Origin: Burkholderiaceae bacterium
GTDB lineage: Bacteria > Pseudomonadota > Gammaproteobacteria > Burkholderiales > Burkholderiaceae
Direction of reading: 5' to 3'
NCBI GenBank assembly: GCA_947457745.1
Contig: CANGWT010000025.1
Span: forward strand, 1-16,208
Length of the DNA stretch: 16,208 nucleotides
The notes beneath the pieces are model-generated. The model was given only the letters and a program-made list of their open reading frames with translations. It was not told the origin of the DNA and searched no databases. Made by a program: the position numbers and the translations under genes. Shown here piece by piece: positions 7,161 to 14,590 of this stretch. The first letter of the stretch is position 1. Each line of letters opens with the position of its first letter.

Positions 7161-8741
7161 ATGATCCGCACAGCCTTACTCTCTGTTTCCGATAAAAATG
7201 GCATCGTGCCGCTCGCTAAAGCCCTACATGAGCAAGGCGTCAAGCTGATCTCTACTGGTGGCACTGCAAAACTCCTAGCTGAAAATAATCTGCCCGTAGT
7301 GGAGGTAGCTTCACTTACTCAGTTTCCAGAGATGCTCGATGGTCGCGTAAAGACCTTGCATCCGATGGTGCATGGTGGCTTATTAGCCCGCCGAGATTTT
7401 CCTGAGCATATGGCTGCATTGAAAGAACATGGCATCGGTACGATCGACATGCTCGTGATTAACCTCTATCCGTTTAACGAAACAGTTGCTAAAGTGGATT
7501 GTTCATTTGAAGATGCGGTTGAGAACATTGATATTGGTGGTCCAGCGATGTTGCGTGCTGCCGCCAAGAATCACCAAGATGTGACTGTATTAATTTCTCC
7601 AGACGATTACGCTCCTGTTCTCGAAGAGATGAAAGCCAATAAGAACGTAATTTCTTATAAGACCAATTTGGGTCTGGCTAAAAAAGTATTTGCCCACACC
7701 GCTCAATATGATGGTGCTATTGCCAACTACCTATCAGCATTAGGTGATGATCTCGATCACAAGAAACGTTCCACCTATCCAGAAACCTTACACCTTGCTT
7801 TTGAAAAAGTGCAGGAAATGCGTTACGGTGAGAACCCTCACCAATCAGCAGCTTTCTATAAAGACATCTATCCAGTCGATGGCGCGCTTGCTAATTACAA
7901 TCAATTGCAAGGTAAAGAGCTCTCCTACAACAACATTGCCGATGCTGACTCTGCCTGGGAATGCGTCAAGAGCTTTACTGGCAACGCTGGTGGTGCTGCA
8001 GCCTGTGTCATCATCAAGCACGCTAACCCTTGTGGCGTAGCTGTTGCTGCCAACGCCCTCGAGGCGTATCAAAAAGCTTTCAAAACAGATCCAAGTTCAG
8101 CCTTTGGTGGAATCATTGCTTTTAATGTGCCCTGTGATGGCGCCGCAGCTGAAGCAATTTCTAAGCAGTTCGTAGAGGTACTAATTGCACCTGGCTTTAG
8201 TGATGAAGCAAAGGCTATCTTTGCTGCAAAACAAAATGTGCGCCTCTTAGAAATTCCTCTAGGTACTGCATTTAATGCTTTTGACTTCAAACGCGTGGGT
8301 GGTGGCTTACTAGTGCAATCCCCCGATGCAAAGAATGTACTTGAGAACGAAATGCGTGCGGTTAGCAAACGTCTTCCAACCCCCAGTGAAATGCACGACA
8401 TGATGTTTGCATGGCGCGTTGCAAAGTTCGTGAAGTCTAATGCGATTGTGTATTGTGCTAACGGTATGACGCTTGGTATTGGCGCAGGCCAAATGAGCCG
8501 CGTAGATTCTGCTCGCATGGCAAGCATTAAGGCTGAAAACGCTGGCCTCAGCCTTAAAGGCTCTGCAGTCGCAAGTGATGCCTTCTTCCCATTTCGCGAT
8601 GGCTTAGATGTCGTTGTGAATGGTGGTGCAAGTTGCGCCATTCAGCCCGGTGGCAGTATGCGTGATGATGAAATCATTGCGGCAGCTAATGAACATGGTA
8701 TCGCCATGATCTTTACTGGCACACGGCACTTTCGTCACTAA
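7161..8741 (+). CDS. purH: Bifunctional AICAR transformylase / IMP cyclohydrolase
   Basis: PurH performs the last two steps of de novo purine synthesis: it formylates AICAR with 10-formyl-tetrahydrofolate to FAICAR, then closes the ring to IMP. The 526-residue protein has both domains at full length. The N-terminal MGS-like IMP cyclohydrolase (about 1-195) carries LISTGGTAKLL, DGRVKTLHPMVHGG and NLYPF. The C-terminal transformylase (about 200-526) carries RYGENPHQSAA and the catalytic Lys286-His287 in IIKHANPCG, and ends in the usual GTRHFRH. It lies between fis and ruvC with gaps of 48 and 35 bases and is probably read with them. No Shine-Dalgarno is visible before the ATG. A long open frame on the opposite strand inside this gene is a shadow. 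Confidence 0.98.
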   Translation: MIRTALLSVSDKNGIVPLAKALHEQGVKLISTGGTAKLLAENNLPVVEVASLTQFPEMLDGRVKTLHPMVHGGLLARRDFPEHMAALKEHGIGTIDMLVINLYPFNETVAKVDCSFEDAVENIDIGGPAMLRAAAKNHQDVTVLISPDDYAPVLEEMKANKNVISYKTNLGLAKKVFAHTAQYDGAIANYLSALGDDLDHKKRSTYPETLHLAFEKVQEMRYGENPHQSAAFYKDIYPVDGALANYNQLQGKELSYNNIADADSAWECVKSFTGNAGGAAACVIIKHANPCGVAVAANALEAYQKAFKTDPSSAFGGIIAFNVPCDGAAAEAISKQFVEVLIAPGFSDEAKAIFAAKQNVRLLEIPLGTAFNAFDFKRVGGGLLVQSPDAKNVLENEMRAVSKRLPTPSEMHDMMFAWRVAKFVKSNAIVYCANGMTLGIGAGQMSRVDSARMASIKAENAGLSLKGSAVASDAFFPFRDGLDVVVNGGASCAIQPGGSMRDDEIIAAANEHGIAMIFTGTRHFRH

Positions 8742-8776
8742 GTAATAATATAAATAAGAGAAAATTAAAAACACCC

Positions 8777-9298
8777 ATGCGCTGGATAGGAATAGATCCC
8801 GGTCTGCGAACAACCGGTTTTGGGGTTATTGATGTTGATGGCCAAAAGCTCAGCTATGTTGCCTCTGGGACGATTGAAAGCGGCGATCCAGACCAAGGCC
8901 TGCCTGCGAGATTAGGAATCCTGTACTCAGGGATCAAAGAGGTTTTAGAGACCTACCACCCAGAACAAGCAGCTATTGAAGAAGTATTTCTGAATGTCAA
9001 TCCTCGTTCTACCCTCATGCTAGGTCAAGCTCGAGGTGCAGTAATTGCTGCTTTAGTATCTGACAAACTCCCTGTTGCGGAGTACAGCGCATTGAGGGTG
9101 AAGCAGTCGATTGTAGGAACTGGTAGAGCTACCAAGCCCCAAGTTCAAGAAATGGTGAAACGTTTATTGCGCCTGAGCCGTGCCCCCGGAACGGATGCGG
9201 CTGATGCTTTAGGGGTGGCGATTTGCGCTGCACATCACGCCCAAATACCAAAAGCAATTACTGCTGCTCTTACACCCAAAAAGAGTAGTAAGAAATAA
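8777..9298 (+). CDS. ruvC: Crossover junction endodeoxyribonuclease RuvC
   Basis: RuvC is a dimeric Holliday-junction resolvase that nicks opposing strands during recombinational repair, working with RuvAB. The 173-residue protein matches the family's length. The four catalytic acidic residues are visible: Asp7 (GIDPGLRTTGFG), Glu68 (AAIEEVFLNVNPRS), Asp140 and Asp143 (PGTDAADALG). The lysine-rich tail PKKSSKK is common. It is followed by ruvA after 26 bases and then ruvB, making the whole resolvasome contiguous. E. coli, in contrast, separates ruvC from ruvAB by another gene. No LexA-type box is obvious upstream in the 35-base AT-rich gap after purH, so SOS control is not supported by sequence here. 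Confidence 0.98.
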   Translation: MRWIGIDPGLRTTGFGVIDVDGQKLSYVASGTIESGDPDQGLPARLGILYSGIKEVLETYHPEQAAIEEVFLNVNPRSTLMLGQARGAVIAALVSDKLPVAEYSALRVKQSIVGTGRATKPQVQEMVKRLLRLSRAPGTDAADALGVAICAAHHAQIPKAITAALTPKKSSKK

Positions 9299-9324
9299 CA
9301 ATCCAAACAGGTTAAGATCTTTAC

Positions 9325-9909
9325 ATGATTGGTCGTATTCAAGGAATTCTCGTTTCAGTTCATCCACCCCGCCTCTTGGTAGATTGCCAAGGTGTTGGCT
9401 ATGAGATCGATGTACCCATGAGCACCCTGTACCAATTGCCAGAGACCAATCAAAAAATTACACTACTCACCCACTTCCAAGTCCGAGAAGATGCGCAACA
9501 ACTCTTTGGATTTGCTACAGAAACTGAGCGTGAAGCATTTAGACAACTGATCAAGATCAGCGGCGTTGGCTCACGCACCGCCCTTGCGGTACTTTCTGGC
9601 ATGAGCGTCAATGAATTGGCGCAAGCGATTGCCATGCAAGAGGCAGGGCGTCTAACTCAAGTGCCTGGTATTGGGAAAAAGACTGCTGAGCGTCTTTGCC
9701 TTGAGCTTAAAGGGAAGTTAGCTCCGGATTTAGGAATTATTGGCGGTAAGCCCCAGGCAGTTGAAGCAAGCAGCGAAGTATTACAAGCCCTCTTGGCGCT
9801 AGGTTATTCAGAAAAAGAGGCTCTTCTTGCTCTCAAACAAATCCCACCGGACACCACCGTATCGAATGGCATCCGGATGGGCCTGAAATACCTCTCGAAG
9901 TCCTCATAA
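9325..9909 (+). CDS. ruvA: Holliday junction branch-migration protein RuvA
   Basis: RuvA is the tetrameric junction-binding subunit that loads RuvB helicase rings onto four-way DNA. The 194-residue protein has the N-terminal OB-fold domain (about 1-64, starting MIGRIQGIL, with DCQGVGYEIDVP). Two helix-hairpin-helix motifs follow in domain II (ISGVGSRTALAVLSG at about 78-92 and VPGIGKKTAERLCLELKGKL at about 113-132). A flexible linker leads to the C-terminal RuvB-binding domain III (about 150-194, with ALLALGYSEKEALLAL). All three domains are complete. It sits 26 bases after ruvC and 31 before ruvB. Confidence 0.98.
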   Translation: MIGRIQGILVSVHPPRLLVDCQGVGYEIDVPMSTLYQLPETNQKITLLTHFQVREDAQQLFGFATETEREAFRQLIKISGVGSRTALAVLSGMSVNELAQAIAMQEAGRLTQVPGIGKKTAERLCLELKGKLAPDLGIIGGKPQAVEASSEVLQALLALGYSEKEALLALKQIPPDTTVSNGIRMGLKYLSKSS

Positions 9910-9940
9910 CCAGTCACCCAAACACCGCTACACTTGCAGT

Positions 9941-11008
9941 ATGGCAATCCACACAGAAGACCTCAGCTCAATCCCCGAAGATTTACCAGAAGGCAATGAC
10001 CGCATCGTTAGTGGTGCAGCAGGCAATTCTGAAGCTGTTTTTGAAAGGGCCTTGCGCCCAAAACAACTTGATGAGTATGTTGGCCAAACTAAGGCTCGCG
10101 CCCAATTAGAGATTTTCATTACAGCAACTAGAGCAAGACAAGAAGCGCTTGATCATGTTCTGCTCTTTGGCCCTCCTGGACTTGGTAAAACTACTCTAGC
10201 CCATATCATCGCCAGAGAGCTTGGCGTGAACTTACGTCAAACCAGTGGACCAGTTCTAGATAGACCTGGTGACCTTGCCGCATTGTTGACTAATTTAGAG
10301 GCAAATGATGTCCTCTTTATTGATGAGATTCATCGTCTCTCCCCGGTGGTTGAAGAGATCCTCTATCCCGCTCTTGAGGATTACAGTCTAGACATCATGA
10401 TTGGTGAAGGTCCTGCAGCGCGTAGCGTCAAGATTGATCTAAAGCCATTTACTTTAATTGGCGCTACCACGCGTGCAGGCATGCTCACCAATCCACTGCG
10501 TGATCGCTTTGGTATCGTGGCAAGACTGGAGTTCTACACTACCGAAGAACTCACCAAAATTATTACGCGCTCCGCTAGCTTACTCAAAGCCGATATTGAT
10601 CCCGAGGGGTCAATTGAGATTGCAAAGCGTGCTAGAGGCACTCCACGTATTGCGAATCGTCTATTGCGTCGGGTACGTGACTATGCCGAAGTCAAAGGCA
10701 CTGGCACCATCACTAAAGCGATGGCTGATGCAGCATTAAAGATGCTCGATGTTGACCCTAGTGGTTTTGATGTGATGGACAGAAAACTACTGGAAGCTAT
10801 CTTGCACAAGTTTGATGGTGGCCCAGTAGGTATTGATAACCTGGCTGCAGCTATTGGTGAAGAGCGTGACACTATTGAGGATGTCTTAGAGCCTTACCTG
10901 ATTCAACAAGGCTACCTACAAAGAACATCCCGTGGAAGAGTAGCTACACGTCAGGCATATGAGCATTTTGGCTTAACACCACCTAGCGATAATGGCCAGA
11001 TCTCTTGA
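9941..11008 (+). CDS. ruvB: Holliday junction DNA helicase RuvB
   Basis: RuvB is the hexameric AAA+ ATPase that drives branch migration of Holliday junctions held by RuvA. The 355-residue protein has the typical RuvB entry LRPKQLDEYVGQ (about 38-49), Walker A GPPGLGKTT (77-85), Walker B LFIDEIHRL (125-133), sensor 1 LIGATTRAG and the arginine-containing RIANRLLRRVRDYA. The C-terminal winged-helix domain contains GPVGIDNLAAAIGEE and QGYLQRTSRGR. It is the last gene of the dusB-to-ruvB run and converges on the HPP-family gene with a 34-base gap. I see no good terminator in that gap, so read-through antisense to the neighbour is possible. Confidence 0.98.
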   Translation: MAIHTEDLSSIPEDLPEGNDRIVSGAAGNSEAVFERALRPKQLDEYVGQTKARAQLEIFITATRARQEALDHVLLFGPPGLGKTTLAHIIARELGVNLRQTSGPVLDRPGDLAALLTNLEANDVLFIDEIHRLSPVVEEILYPALEDYSLDIMIGEGPAARSVKIDLKPFTLIGATTRAGMLTNPLRDRFGIVARLEFYTTEELTKIITRSASLLKADIDPEGSIEIAKRARGTPRIANRLLRRVRDYAEVKGTGTITKAMADAALKMLDVDPSGFDVMDRKLLEAILHKFDGGPVGIDNLAAAIGEERDTIEDVLEPYLIQQGYLQRTSRGRVATRQAYEHFGLTPPSDNGQIS

Positions 11009-11042
11009 ATTAATTCAGAAAATCTAAGTAAAGTTACTAGTT

Positions 11043-11582
11043 CTAGCTTGGTCTATTGGGATAACTTTTACCAGTTAAATTGCTATAGGCTGCCCCAACC
11101 AAAACCAACACTAGAGAATCAATCATTATCGGAAAAATTGCGTACTGATAATGCATGACATTACCAAGCACCACAATTAACGCAATTGCAGCGGCCGGGG
11201 GATGCAAGCAGCGCAAAACAAACATTCCCAAAATAGATAGGCTGGCTGCAAATGACATTGCTATTAGTGGATCGCCCACAAAATGAATAACTGAAATACC
11301 GACTAAAGCAGATAGAGTATTGCCTGCAATGACTGCCCAAGGTTGGGCCATAGGGCTCTGTGGAAGTACAAAAACCAATAAAGCGCTGGCACCCAAAGAG
11401 GCCATAAGCCATTCATTAACACCACTTAGATCTCCAAGATACCTTGAGATAGTGAGTACAAGTAAAAGGCCCGTAAATACTCCGAACACTGATCGCAAGC
11501 GCTCTAACCAAGAGACGTGTGGCTGATCTCCGCCAAAATAAAAAGCATATTTCTTTAAAAGATGGTTAAGCGAATGTCTCAT
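11043..11582 (-). CDS. HPP-family integral membrane protein
   Basis: This 179-residue polytopic inner-membrane protein contains the family-defining His-Pro-Pro motif (CLHPPAAA, His127-Pro128-Pro129). Hydrophobic segments lie at about 32-50, 57-75, 82-103, 106-125, 128-142 and 148-167, with a short cytoplasmic-looking basic N-terminus. It consists of the HPP domain alone; many bacterial relatives also carry C-terminal CBS domains, which are absent here. HPP proteins of cyanobacteria and chloroplasts have been linked to nitrite transport, but the role of the proteobacterial forms is not established and no nitrogen gene is nearby. It lies 66 bases downstream of tyrS on the same strand and may be co-transcribed with it. 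No Shine-Dalgarno is close to the ATG. Confidence 0.85.
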   Translation of the reverse strand: MRHSLNHLLKKYAFYFGGDQPHVSWLERLRSVFGVFTGLLLVLTISRYLGDLSGVNEWLMASLGASALLVFVLPQSPMAQPWAVIAGNTLSALVGISVIHFVGDPLIAMSFAASLSILGMFVLRCLHPPAAAIALIVVLGNVMHYQYAIFPIMIDSLVLVLVGAAYSNLTGKSYPNRPS

Positions 11583-11648
11583 TGTGATTCATTTTTTCCC
11601 TCAAACAACACAGTGATGTATCGAGCGGTGCAATCCATTGCTTTACTG

Positions 11649-12884
11649 CTATTTAACTAGCGTCACCTTAGCAAACTTGCGCTTGCCTACTTGAACAACA
11701 AAGGTACCGGCCTCGATTTTTATTTGCTTGTCAGCCACTGTTGTGCCATCAATCTTCACACCGTTTTGCTCGATATTGCGTATGGCTTCTGATGTCGATG
11801 GGGCAAGTCCTGCAGCCTTGAGAAGACTGGCGATGCCCATAGGAGCACCAGTCAGACTAACTTCTGGAATCTCGTCAGGTACACCACCTTTGGCGCGGTG
11901 ATTAAAGTCTTCAAGTGCTTTTTCAGCAGCTGCTTGTGAATGGAAGCGCGCGACGATTTCTTGGCCGAGTAACACTTTGCAATCTCGGGGATTTCTTCCA
12001 CCAGCGACTTCTTGCTTCATTAAATCAATTTCAGCCATCGGGCGGAATGATAGCAATGTAAAGTAATCCCACATCAGGTCATCAGAAATACTCATGAGCT
12101 TGCCAAACATCTCGCTAGCAGGCTCGCTGATGCCGATGTAATTAGCTTTGGACTTACTCATCTTATCCACGCCATCCAAACCGACGAGAAGTGGCATTGT
12201 TAAAATACATTGAGGCTCTTGGCCGTACTCACGTTGGAGTTCGCGCCCAACTAAGAGATTAAATTTCTGATCAGTACCGCCAAGCTCTAAGTCACTCTTC
12301 AAAGCAACAGAATCGTAGCCCTGCATCAATGGATACAAGAACTCATGCACAGAAATCGGTACACCGCTGCGGTAACGCTTGGTAAAGTCATCGCGCTCTA
12401 ACATTTGCGCAACGGTATATCTGGCAGCTAACTGAATCATGCCGCGTGCGCCTAGTGGATCACACCACTCGCTGTTATAGCGGACTTCAGTTTTAGCGGG
12501 GTCGAGCACCATGCTCGCTTGACGATAGTAAGTCTGAGCATTGACAGCAATTTCTTCAGCAGTTAGGGGCGGGCGTGTTGCATTTCGTCCAGAAGGGTCG
12601 CCAATCATGCTGGTGAAGTCACCAATTAAGAAAATCACGGTATGACCTAAATCTTGGAGCTGACGTAATTTATTCAGAACAACCGTATGGCCCAAATGAA
12701 TATCAGGCGCAGTAGGATCTAAACCCAACTTAATGCGCAAAGGGGTAGCTGTTGCCTGGCTTTTAGCTAGCTTTTGAATCCAATCCGCCTCAACCAATAA
12801 CTCATCACAACCCCTTTTTGTTACTTCAAGGGCTGCAAAAACTTCGGGGGTCAGTGGGTATTTTTGTTCTGGTTTAGCCGTCAT
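11649..12884 (-). CDS. tyrS: Tyrosyl-tRNA synthetase, KMSKS (TyrZ-like) type
   Basis: This class I aminoacyl-tRNA synthetase charges tRNA-Tyr with tyrosine. The 411-residue protein shows the HIGH-type motif HLGH (63-66), the tyrosine-pocket region LMQGYDSVALKSDLELGGTDQ (about 196-216) and an intact KMSKS (241-245). An S4 RNA-binding domain forms the C-terminus (about 345-411, with LAPSTSEAIRNIEQNGVKID). The KMSKS form and length place it with the TyrZ-like branch, not the E. coli TyrS branch, which has KFGKT. I chose the ATG at 12884 (MTAKPEQKYPLT). The frame stays open upstream to 13073, but that extension would overlap the divergent anmK start and has no synthetase character. There is no clear Shine-Dalgarno. 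The HPP-family gene follows on the same strand. Confidence 0.97.
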   Translation of the reverse strand: MTAKPEQKYPLTPEVFAALEVTKRGCDELLVEADWIQKLAKSQATATPLRIKLGLDPTAPDIHLGHTVVLNKLRQLQDLGHTVIFLIGDFTSMIGDPSGRNATRPPLTAEEIAVNAQTYYRQASMVLDPAKTEVRYNSEWCDPLGARGMIQLAARYTVAQMLERDDFTKRYRSGVPISVHEFLYPLMQGYDSVALKSDLELGGTDQKFNLLVGRELQREYGQEPQCILTMPLLVGLDGVDKMSKSKANYIGISEPASEMFGKLMSISDDLMWDYFTLLSFRPMAEIDLMKQEVAGGRNPRDCKVLLGQEIVARFHSQAAAEKALEDFNHRAKGGVPDEIPEVSLTGAPMGIASLLKAAGLAPSTSEAIRNIEQNGVKIDGTTVADKQIKIEAGTFVVQVGKRKFAKVTLVK

Positions 12885-12896
12885 GCTGTATTGGTG

Positions 12897-12909
12897 AACT
12901 GATTCAGTT
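12897..12909. repeat. Perfect dyad upstream of tyrS
   Basis: AACTGA-T-TCAGTT lies in the 89-base divergent spacer, 13-25 bases before the tyrS start codon. A one-base loop cannot form an RNA hairpin, so if functional it would be a DNA-level operator or protein site. No T-box-like leader is present. It may be chance in AT-rich DNA. Confidence 0.3.
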
Positions 12910-12973
12910 AAATTAGTATTTAGATTGCTAAAGCATAATTGTCGCATTCCTGAGAACAAAGTCCTGATACCGC

Positions 12974-14104
12974 ATGAATAAGTCCTACCCCCTCTATATT
13001 GGCCTGATGTCTGGCACCAGCCTAGATGGGATAGATGCCGTATTGGCAAAGATTGGAGCGGCTGGTGATACAAGCCTTTTAGGGTCCATGAGCACTGTAT
13101 TTACCCCTGAGTTGCGTAAAGCACTTCTGGACTTACAGAGTCCTGGGCCAAACGAGATTCACAGGGAAAATCAGGCCGCCAACGCCCTTGCGATGGCCTA
13201 TGCAGATGCAGTCAAGCATTTGCTTGCTCAGAATGATCTTGCTCCTGCAGATATCAGTGCGATTGGTGCCCATGGCCAGACCATTCGCCATCAAGCCGAT
13301 CTTGCTCATCATCTGGCTTATACGCACCAGACTCTCAACCCAGCGCTTCTTGCAGAGCTAACCGGAATTGATGTCGTCGCAGACTTTAGAAGTCGCGATC
13401 TCGCCGCTGGTGGTCATGGTGCTCCTCTAGTGCCAGCCTTTCATGCGCAACAGTTTGCTACGGATAAAAATACTGCCGTATTAAACCTGGGTGGAATTGC
13501 CAATCTCACCCTCCTACCAAGCAATGGTGAAGTAAAAGGATTTGATTGTGGTCCCGGCAATATGTTGATGGATGCCTGGATTGCAGATCAGCAAGGTCAC
13601 GCCTTTGATGAGAACGGTACTTGGGCATCACAAGGCAAAGTCAATCAAGTACTGTTATCAAAAATGATGACAGATTCATTTTTTGCAAAAGCACCGCCAA
13701 AAAGCACAGGGCGTGATGACTTTCATCTGGAGTGGCTACAAAAACAGATTGGCCAGGACAATATCAACGCAGAAGATGTACAAGCCACACTATTGCAGCT
13801 CACGGTGGACTCAGCCTTACAAGCTTTAGAGGGCTATGCCCCGCAAACCCAGACTCTAATTATCTGTGGTGGTGGTGCCCGCAACACTGCATTGCTAGAC
13901 TTATTTAAAGCTAAAACTAAAGAAGTATTTAAAAACTCACTCGATATTGTGACTAGTGATGCACTTGGCATTGATCCCCAACTAGTAGAGGGTCTTGCTT
14001 TCGCATGGTTGGCCTGGGCTCACAAAGAAAAACGGCCAGCAAATCTGCCAGCCGTTACGGGAGCGAAGGGTCCTAGAATTCTAGGTGCTTGCTATCCAGC
14101 TTAA
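12974..14104 (+). CDS. anmK: Anhydro-N-acetylmuramic acid kinase AnmK
   Basis: AnmK is a cytoplasmic kinase of the sugar-kinase/Hsp70 fold. It opens the 1,6-anhydro bond of anhydroMurNAc released by lytic transglycosylases and phosphorylates it to MurNAc-6-phosphate, feeding peptidoglycan recycling. The 376-residue protein is full length. It has the phosphate-binding GLMSGTSLDGIDAVL (10-24), IGAHGQTIRH (97-106), ADFRSRDLAAGGHGAPLVPAFH (about 146-167), LNLGGIANLT and FDCGPGNMLMDAW, in which Asp191 is the expected catalytic base. The C-terminus LPAVTGAKGPRILGACYP is typical. It is divergent from tyrS and convergent with erpA. With amgK-murU about 11 kb away, its product would need dephosphorylation by a MupP-type phosphatase, which is not in this window. 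No Shine-Dalgarno is seen. Confidence 0.96.
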   Translation: MNKSYPLYIGLMSGTSLDGIDAVLAKIGAAGDTSLLGSMSTVFTPELRKALLDLQSPGPNEIHRENQAANALAMAYADAVKHLLAQNDLAPADISAIGAHGQTIRHQADLAHHLAYTHQTLNPALLAELTGIDVVADFRSRDLAAGGHGAPLVPAFHAQQFATDKNTAVLNLGGIANLTLLPSNGEVKGFDCGPGNMLMDAWIADQQGHAFDENGTWASQGKVNQVLLSKMMTDSFFAKAPPKSTGRDDFHLEWLQKQIGQDNINAEDVQATLLQLTVDSALQALEGYAPQTQTLIICGGGARNTALLDLFKAKTKEVFKNSLDIVTSDALGIDPQLVEGLAFAWLAWAHKEKRPANLPAVTGAKGPRILGACYPA

Positions 14105-14115
14105 GTTATTAAGCT
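14098..14115 (+). terminator. Possible weak terminator at the anmK-erpA convergence
   Basis: Seven-base arms AGCTTAA and TTAAGCT flank a GTTA loop, followed on the plus strand by TGTTCTT. The anmK stop codon (14102-14104) lies inside the first arm. The stem is AT-rich, so it would be weak. On the minus strand no T-run follows the stem, so it does not look bidirectional. Confidence 0.35.
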
Positions 14116-14120
14116 TGTTC

Positions 14121-14507
14121 TTATGCAGAGAAAGAAGAGCCGCAGCCGCAAGTTGTTTGCGCGTTAGGATTCTTAATCACAAACTGTGAGCCGTTGATAT
14201 CTTCCTTGTAATCAATCTCCGCGCCAACTAAATATTGGAAGCTCATTGAATCAACCAATAAGGTCACACCATTCTTTTCAAATAGGGTGTCATCTTCATT
14301 CACAGCATCATCAAATGTGAAGCCATATTGAAATCCTGAACAACCACCGCCTTGAACAAATACGCGTAACTTCAATTCTGGATTACCTTCTTCAGCAATC
14401 AAGTCAGCCACTTTTGCAGCGGCGCTATCCGTAAACACCAATGGGGTTGGTGGCTCAGCTAAGTCTTGTGCTGGTTGCGTAGTTTCCTGCGTAGCTAATT
14501 GGGTCAT
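14121..14507 (-). CDS. erpA: A-type Fe-S cluster insertion protein ErpA
   Basis: ErpA is a cytoplasmic A-type carrier that receives Fe-S clusters from the Isc scaffold and delivers them to apoproteins; in E. coli its targets include the isoprenoid enzymes IspG and IspH. The 128-residue protein has the three conserved cysteines of the HesB/IscA family: Cys56 in VQGGGCSGFQYGF, and Cys120 and Cys122 in the CGCGSSFSA tail. The core from about residue 22 aligns with ErpA. Residues 1-20 are an extra Thr/Gln/Ala-rich extension compared with the 114-residue E. coli protein. A strong Shine-Dalgarno AGGAG stands six bases before the ATG. argC lies 83 bases upstream on the same strand. ErpA is preferred over IscA because no isc genes surround it and the core resembles ErpA. 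Confidence 0.93.
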   Translation of the reverse strand: MTQLATQETTQPAQDLAEPPTPLVFTDSAAAKVADLIAEEGNPELKLRVFVQGGGCSGFQYGFTFDDAVNEDDTLFEKNGVTLLVDSMSFQYLVGAEIDYKEDINGSQFVIKNPNAQTTCGCGSSFSA

Positions 14508-14590
14508 GATTTACTCCTAATTCAAAAGGCGATGGTTTATTTTAGGCTTTTAATTCCAAGCTTGCTGAAGGGTCTTTCCAGCTAGCCCCA

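Noticed and set aside
8069..8641. Long minus-strand open frame (190 codons) inside purH
   Set aside because: It is the antisense shadow of the well-conserved transformylase domain. The translation shows no recognisable domain, and purH on the plus strand has all catalytic motifs.
11009..11042. Possible terminator between ruvB and the HPP-family gene
   Set aside because: Only a five-base AGTAA/TTACT dyad with a two-base gap is present and no T-run, too weak to call.
12934..12939. CATAAT as a -10 for anmK
   Set aside because: No acceptable -35 or extended -10 element accompanies it in this AT-rich spacer.
12885..13073. N-terminal extension of tyrS
   Set aside because: The frame is open, but it overlaps the anmK start region and the divergent spacer, has no family similarity, and the ATG at 12884 gives the normal synthetase length.
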